A DNA stretch of 64,000 bases from NCBI GenBank assembly GCA_049522195.1, contig JBEKOB010000009.1:1-64000 (forward strand), given 5' to 3'. The stretch's first letter is position 1, and each line of letters opens with the position of its first letter. This document shows positions 60,963 to 64,000 of the stretch, piece by piece. A model generated the notes under the pieces. The model did not search any database. It was not told where the DNA came from and worked only from the letters and a program-made list of their open reading frames with translations. The position numbers and the translations under genes were made by a program. The DNA comes from UBA9647 sp049522195 (GTDB lineage Bacteria > Bacteroidota > Ignavibacteria > UBA10030).

Positions 60963-62381
60963 ATGTCAGGGCTCGACAACTTTGATGATGATGAGCACCT
61001 CCCTCGGCCCAACGACCGTTCGGACGATGATCTTCGTCGTTTTCGTGAGCAGCTGAGAAACGGCGAGAAGGACATCAACAACACCGAGGCCCTTGAGGAG
61101 ATCATCCAGTTCTACTTCGAACACGGCCAGTTCGAGGAGGCCCTGCACTTTGTCGACCGGTTGCTCTCTTTTGAGCCATTCAGCAGCGACGCCTGGCAGC
61201 GGAAAGGGATGATCCTCAACAACCTATACCGCTATGATGAGGCCCTCACCTGCTACGATAAGGCACTCCAGCTCAATCCAACAGATCCCGAAGTCTTTGT
61301 GAACCGGGGTATCACACTCGATAACCTCAACAGGGTGGATGAGGCACTCCAGTCCTTCAACTCTTCTCTTGAACTCGAGCCCCTCTATGAGGACGCCCTT
61401 TTCCATAAGGGGGTGACGCTCGAAAAGCAGGAGAAATTCGACGAGGCGGTCGCCATCTTTCGTCTCATGCTCGACATGAACTCAGAGCACCCGGACGCCT
61501 GGTATGAGCTTGGATATTGCTACGATTTCCTCGAGAAACTCGAGGAATCGGCCAAATGCTATGACGAGCATCTCAACAGGGACCCGTACAATTTCAACGC
61601 CTGGTACAACAGAGGAATTGTTCTGAACCGGCTGGGTCAATATACCAAGTCGATCGAGAGTTATGAGATGGCATTGGCGATCAAGGAGGATTTCCCTTCG
61701 GCGTGGTATAACAAGGGGAATGCATATGCAAATCTGGGAAGGCTCTACGACGCTATCGACTGCTTCAAGCTAACGTTGAAATTTGAGCCGGGGGATGTTC
61801 CCGCCTGGCACAATCTGGGCAATGCCTACGAAGAGCTGGGACTCTATAAAGAAGCGATTGCTGCCTTTTCGAACGCCCTCAAGTATGATGAGAACCACTA
61901 CGAATCGTATTTCGGCAGAGGCAGCTGCTATGACGCTCTGGAGCAGCCGAAGAAGGCGTTAATTGAATACAAGAAGGCCATCAGCATCAATCCGGAATAT
62001 GCAGAGCTCTGGCACGCAAAGGCAGATGCCGAATACAATCTGGGCAGGATCGAGGAATGTCTCGAGAGCTACCGGATGGTGCTGAAGCTGGATGCGTCGA
62101 ACTCCGAGGCGTGGTTTGACTACGGGGATACTCTTTATGAGACGGGTAAGATAATTGATTCAACAGAAGCTCTGAAGAAGTGCGTAAAGTTAACTCCTCA
62201 GTACGCTCCGGCACATTACACGCTTGCCAAGATTCATATCCTGTTGCACGAGCACAAGGCCGCGGTCGAGTCCCTCTCGCTCGCGTTCTCGCTTGAACCG
62301 GAGCTGATGAAACAGTTCAAGAAGGACTATCCGGATCTGAAGTCCCATCGCGATTTCGCTCCCCTGTTGAAGAAGCAATAA
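60963..62381 (+). CDS. TPR-repeat protein (about 11 repeats)
   Basis: The protein of about 472 residues has an acidic N-terminus (MSGLDNFDDDEHLPRPNDRSDDD) and then TPR units across almost its whole length. Examples are ALTCYDKALQLNPTDPEVFVNRG, WYNRGIVLNRLGQYTKSIESYEMALAI and AWHNLGNAYEELGLYKEAIAAFSNALKYD. No signal peptide, membrane segment or enzyme domain is seen. It should act as a cytoplasmic scaffold. ATG 60963 is chosen; a TTG at 60912 would add 17 residues. It opens a plus-strand run with aroE and larE. Confidence 0.88.
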   Translation: MSGLDNFDDDEHLPRPNDRSDDDLRRFREQLRNGEKDINNTEALEEIIQFYFEHGQFEEALHFVDRLLSFEPFSSDAWQRKGMILNNLYRYDEALTCYDKALQLNPTDPEVFVNRGITLDNLNRVDEALQSFNSSLELEPLYEDALFHKGVTLEKQEKFDEAVAIFRLMLDMNSEHPDAWYELGYCYDFLEKLEESAKCYDEHLNRDPYNFNAWYNRGIVLNRLGQYTKSIESYEMALAIKEDFPSAWYNKGNAYANLGRLYDAIDCFKLTLKFEPGDVPAWHNLGNAYEELGLYKEAIAAFSNALKYDENHYESYFGRGSCYDALEQPKKALIEYKKAISINPEYAELWHAKADAEYNLGRIEECLESYRMVLKLDASNSEAWFDYGDTLYETGKIIDSTEALKKCVKLTPQYAPAHYTLAKIHILLHEHKAAVESLSLAFSLEPELMKQFKKDYPDLKSHRDFAPLLKKQ

Positions 62382-62388
62382 CCCTTCG

Positions 62389-62485
62389 TTATTCGAAATT
62401 CGATATTCGTCATTGGATATTGCCGGGAACTTCCGGCTCTTTCGAATTGAATATCCGAGACCGGGCCACGAATATCGAGCAGAGA
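62389..62485. repeat. ATTCGATATT-word spacer with inverted symmetry
   Basis: Words TTCGAAATTCGATATTCG on the left pair imperfectly with TCGAATTGAATATCC and CGAATATCGAG on the right, around GCCGGGAACTTCCGGC. The element separates the TPR gene from aroE. It has no gene of its own. Confidence 0.55.
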
Positions 62486-62554
62486 ATAGTAGAGGATGAG
62501 CAGAGTTCCAAATGTCGTGAGAGGCAAAACTCTTCACGAGCACGAGGTTATGAA

Positions 62555-63421
62555 ATGAAGCTTCTTGGCGTCATAGGTCATCCGATTGCACACTCGCTTT
62601 CTCCGCTGCTGCACAACACCGCGTTTTCTCTGCTTGGGTTGGATTGCAGGTATGAGGCATTTGACGTTGAGCCCTCCTCTCTTGGCACGGCGATCCGAGA
62701 CTTTAAGGCGAAGGGATTCCTCGGATTGAACGTCACCATTCCGCACAAGGAGGCAATCGTCGAATTCGTCGATGAACAATCCGATGAGTCGAAAGCAATC
62801 GGAGCAGTCAACACGTTGATCTTCGACCGCGATCGAATCCATGGCGACAACACCGACGTGTACGGCGTCGCAGCTTCGCTTGAAGAGTATCGACCCCGGA
62901 TTCAAAAACAGCTTGCAGTGGTGATCGGCGCCGGCGGATCGGCGAGAGCGATCATCTATGCACTTTGCAGCCGGTTTGCTCCTGCCGAAATTGTCATCGC
63001 GAATCGGGGCGAAGAGCGCGCGAAGGAGTTGATCTCAGAACTGAAGCCACACGCGAAGCAAACGACGCTTCGGTCGGTTTCCTTAGCCGGTGGAGATTTC
63101 GACGCCCTCTTGCCGAAAGCAGCATTAGTGGTCAATGCTACGTCAGTAGGTATGTTTCCGGCTGTCGATCAGTCGCCAGTCGGCGAACAGGCGAGTTTTC
63201 ACTCAGATCAGATTGTGATGGACCTGATCTATACGCCACTTGAGACCAGGTTCCTGACCCAGGCTTCACGGTGCGGCGCGAGAACCATTAGAGGCCTGGA
63301 GATGTTCTTACACCAGGGAGCGCGATCATTCGAGATTTGGCTTGGCCGCCAATTACCACTTGAGCAACTGAGGCCGGTGATCGTCAACGAATTGAAATCC
63401 AGACACACAACAGCGAAATAG
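62555..63421 (+). CDS. aroE: Shikimate dehydrogenase
   Basis: The product of about 288 residues begins MKLLGVIGHPIAHSLSPLLHN, the substrate-binding start of AroE. It then carries the catalytic Lys in NVTIPHKEAIVEF and the catalytic Asp in HGDNTDVYGVA. The NADP-binding strand is VVIGAGGSARAIIYAL, and FLHQGARSFEIW lies near the end. It reduces 3-dehydroshikimate in aromatic amino-acid synthesis. Start 62555 has GAGG 7 bases upstream; the longer frame would include the repeat spacer. larE follows 5 bases after the stop. Confidence 0.96.
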   Translation: MKLLGVIGHPIAHSLSPLLHNTAFSLLGLDCRYEAFDVEPSSLGTAIRDFKAKGFLGLNVTIPHKEAIVEFVDEQSDESKAIGAVNTLIFDRDRIHGDNTDVYGVAASLEEYRPRIQKQLAVVIGAGGSARAIIYALCSRFAPAEIVIANRGEERAKELISELKPHAKQTTLRSVSLAGGDFDALLPKAALVVNATSVGMFPAVDQSPVGEQASFHSDQIVMDLIYTPLETRFLTQASRCGARTIRGLEMFLHQGARSFEIWLGRQLPLEQLRPVIVNELKSRHTTAK

Positions 63422-63426
63422 CATCC

Positions 63427-64000
63427 ATGCCCGATCAAACGCTGCAGAGAAAACACGAAGACCTTAAGAACATCTTGCTTGAAATGGGAAGCGTCGCTAT
63501 CGGCTTCTCAGGCGGGATCGACAGCACGCTCCTGATTCGAGTAGCAACCGACGTGCTCGGAAATAGCGCGCTTGCCGTTATCGGCAGGTCGGAGACCTAC
63601 CCGACCCGTGAGTTCGAGGAGGCGATTCAGCTTGCAGTGTCATTCGGCTCTCGATATCGGATAGTAAACACAGAGGAAACAGATAATCTAAAGTTCAGGG
63701 AGAACCCGCCTGATCGATGTTATTTCTGCAAAACGGAGCTGTTTGGTAAGCTGAACGTCATTGCTGAAGAAGAGGGAATCCGGTGGGTCGCCGACGGAAC
63801 GATCGTGGATGATCTGGGAGATTTTCGCCCCGGCATGCGCGCGAAGAGCGAGCAAAACGTCCGGTCGCCACTCCTCGAAGCGGGCTTCACCAAAGCAGAT
63901 GTGCGGACCTTGTCACGTGAGCTGGGAATCCCGACGTGGGACAAGCCGTCGTTTGCGTGCCTCTCGTCGAGATTTCCCTACGGCCACGGCATCACCAAGG
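63427..64000 (+). CDS. larE: LarE-like ATP-dependent sacrificial sulfur transferase, N-terminal part
   Basis: The frame opens at ATG 63427 and runs off the right edge. The visible 191 residues contain the PP-loop GFSGGIDSTLLIRVA, the LarE Cys string PPDRCYFCKTELFGKL, GTIVDDLGDFRPGMRA and PSFACLSSRFPYGHGITK. LarE donates sulfur, in many species from its own Cys, for building the nickel-pincer cofactor of lactate racemase. LarB and LarC are not seen here, so a different sulfur-transfer role cannot be excluded. It is likely co-transcribed with aroE. Confidence 0.92.
   Translation, partial: MPDQTLQRKHEDLKNILLEMGSVAIGFSGGIDSTLLIRVATDVLGNSALAVIGRSETYPTREFEEAIQLAVSFGSRYRIVNTEETDNLKFRENPPDRCYFCKTELFGKLNVIAEEEGIRWVADGTIVDDLGDFRPGMRAKSEQNVRSPLLEAGFTKADVRTLSRELGIPTWDKPSFACLSSRFPYGHGITK

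Noticed and set aside
1..64000. CRISPR array or prophage
   Set aside because: No regularly spaced direct repeats, integrase, capsid or tail genes were seen.

Overview
The window looks like a chromosomal piece from a Gram-negative, non-phototrophic member of the FCB group, close to Bacteroidota, Ignavibacteria or Chlorobi. This placement is inference from gene content. It rests on the LolA, UppP and LspA envelope genes, predicted outer-membrane barrels, a PspC/DUF4097 pair, a DUF6600 protein, a free-standing four-helix-bundle gene, spmA/spmB without any sporulation genes, and the gene order ileS, dksA-like, lspA, rluD. Two promoters read directly from sequence (40664-40692 and 36861-36889) have near-consensus sigma70 -35/-10 boxes with a 17-base spacer, unlike the classical Bacteroidetes promoter. 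No plasmid, phage, CRISPR or rRNA features were seen. Most genes (1-19374 and 21345-60769) lie on the minus strand.

Layout. 1-6189: the start of an L,D-transpeptidase-like gene, a PD40 propeller lipoprotein, a UroD-like protein, a methyltransferase, a periplasmic glutathione peroxidase, PspC with DUF4097, a DinB-like protein and ArfB. 6218-19374: a block rich in peptide handling (S9 peptidase, M29 aminopeptidase, MFS carrier, PepD, a lone PqqD-like protein, OPT peptide transporter, proline dehydrogenase, an outer-membrane protein and SpmB/SpmA). A four-helix-bundle gene inside this block is flanked by inverted repeats. 19552-21293: a plus-strand DNA methyltransferase followed by a probable PD-(D/E)XK nuclease, a candidate restriction-modification pair whose endonuclease I do not recognise.

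21345-36125: a long minus-strand run of envelope and housekeeping genes (DUF92, holA, cyclophilin, uppP, barrel protein, two-domain oxidoreductase, LPG-synthase-like membrane protein, lolA, ftsK, comB, gcvT, transaldolase-like gene, RNase G). 36126-37591: a mostly non-coding hub with a structured segment of unknown role, the small SRP RNA, tRNA-Ala(CGC) with its promoter, a response regulator whose start is displaced, and a strong palindromic repeat. 37592-48493: mazG, phoH, a LysM protein, a small lipoprotein, radC, then a TPR/ligand-binding-protein/ABC-exporter cluster and guaA.

48633-52625: a secreted GH31 glucosidase divergent from a DUF6600 protein. 52708-60769: rluD, lspA, dksA-like, ileS, DUF2905, purine nucleoside phosphorylase, divIVA and yggS, closely packed on the minus strand. 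60963-64000: a TPR protein, aroE and the start of larE on the plus strand.

A recurrent feature is a set of intergenic spacers built from short repeated words, often as imperfect inverted repeats, with different words at each site. One of them carries the promoter of tRNA-Ala.
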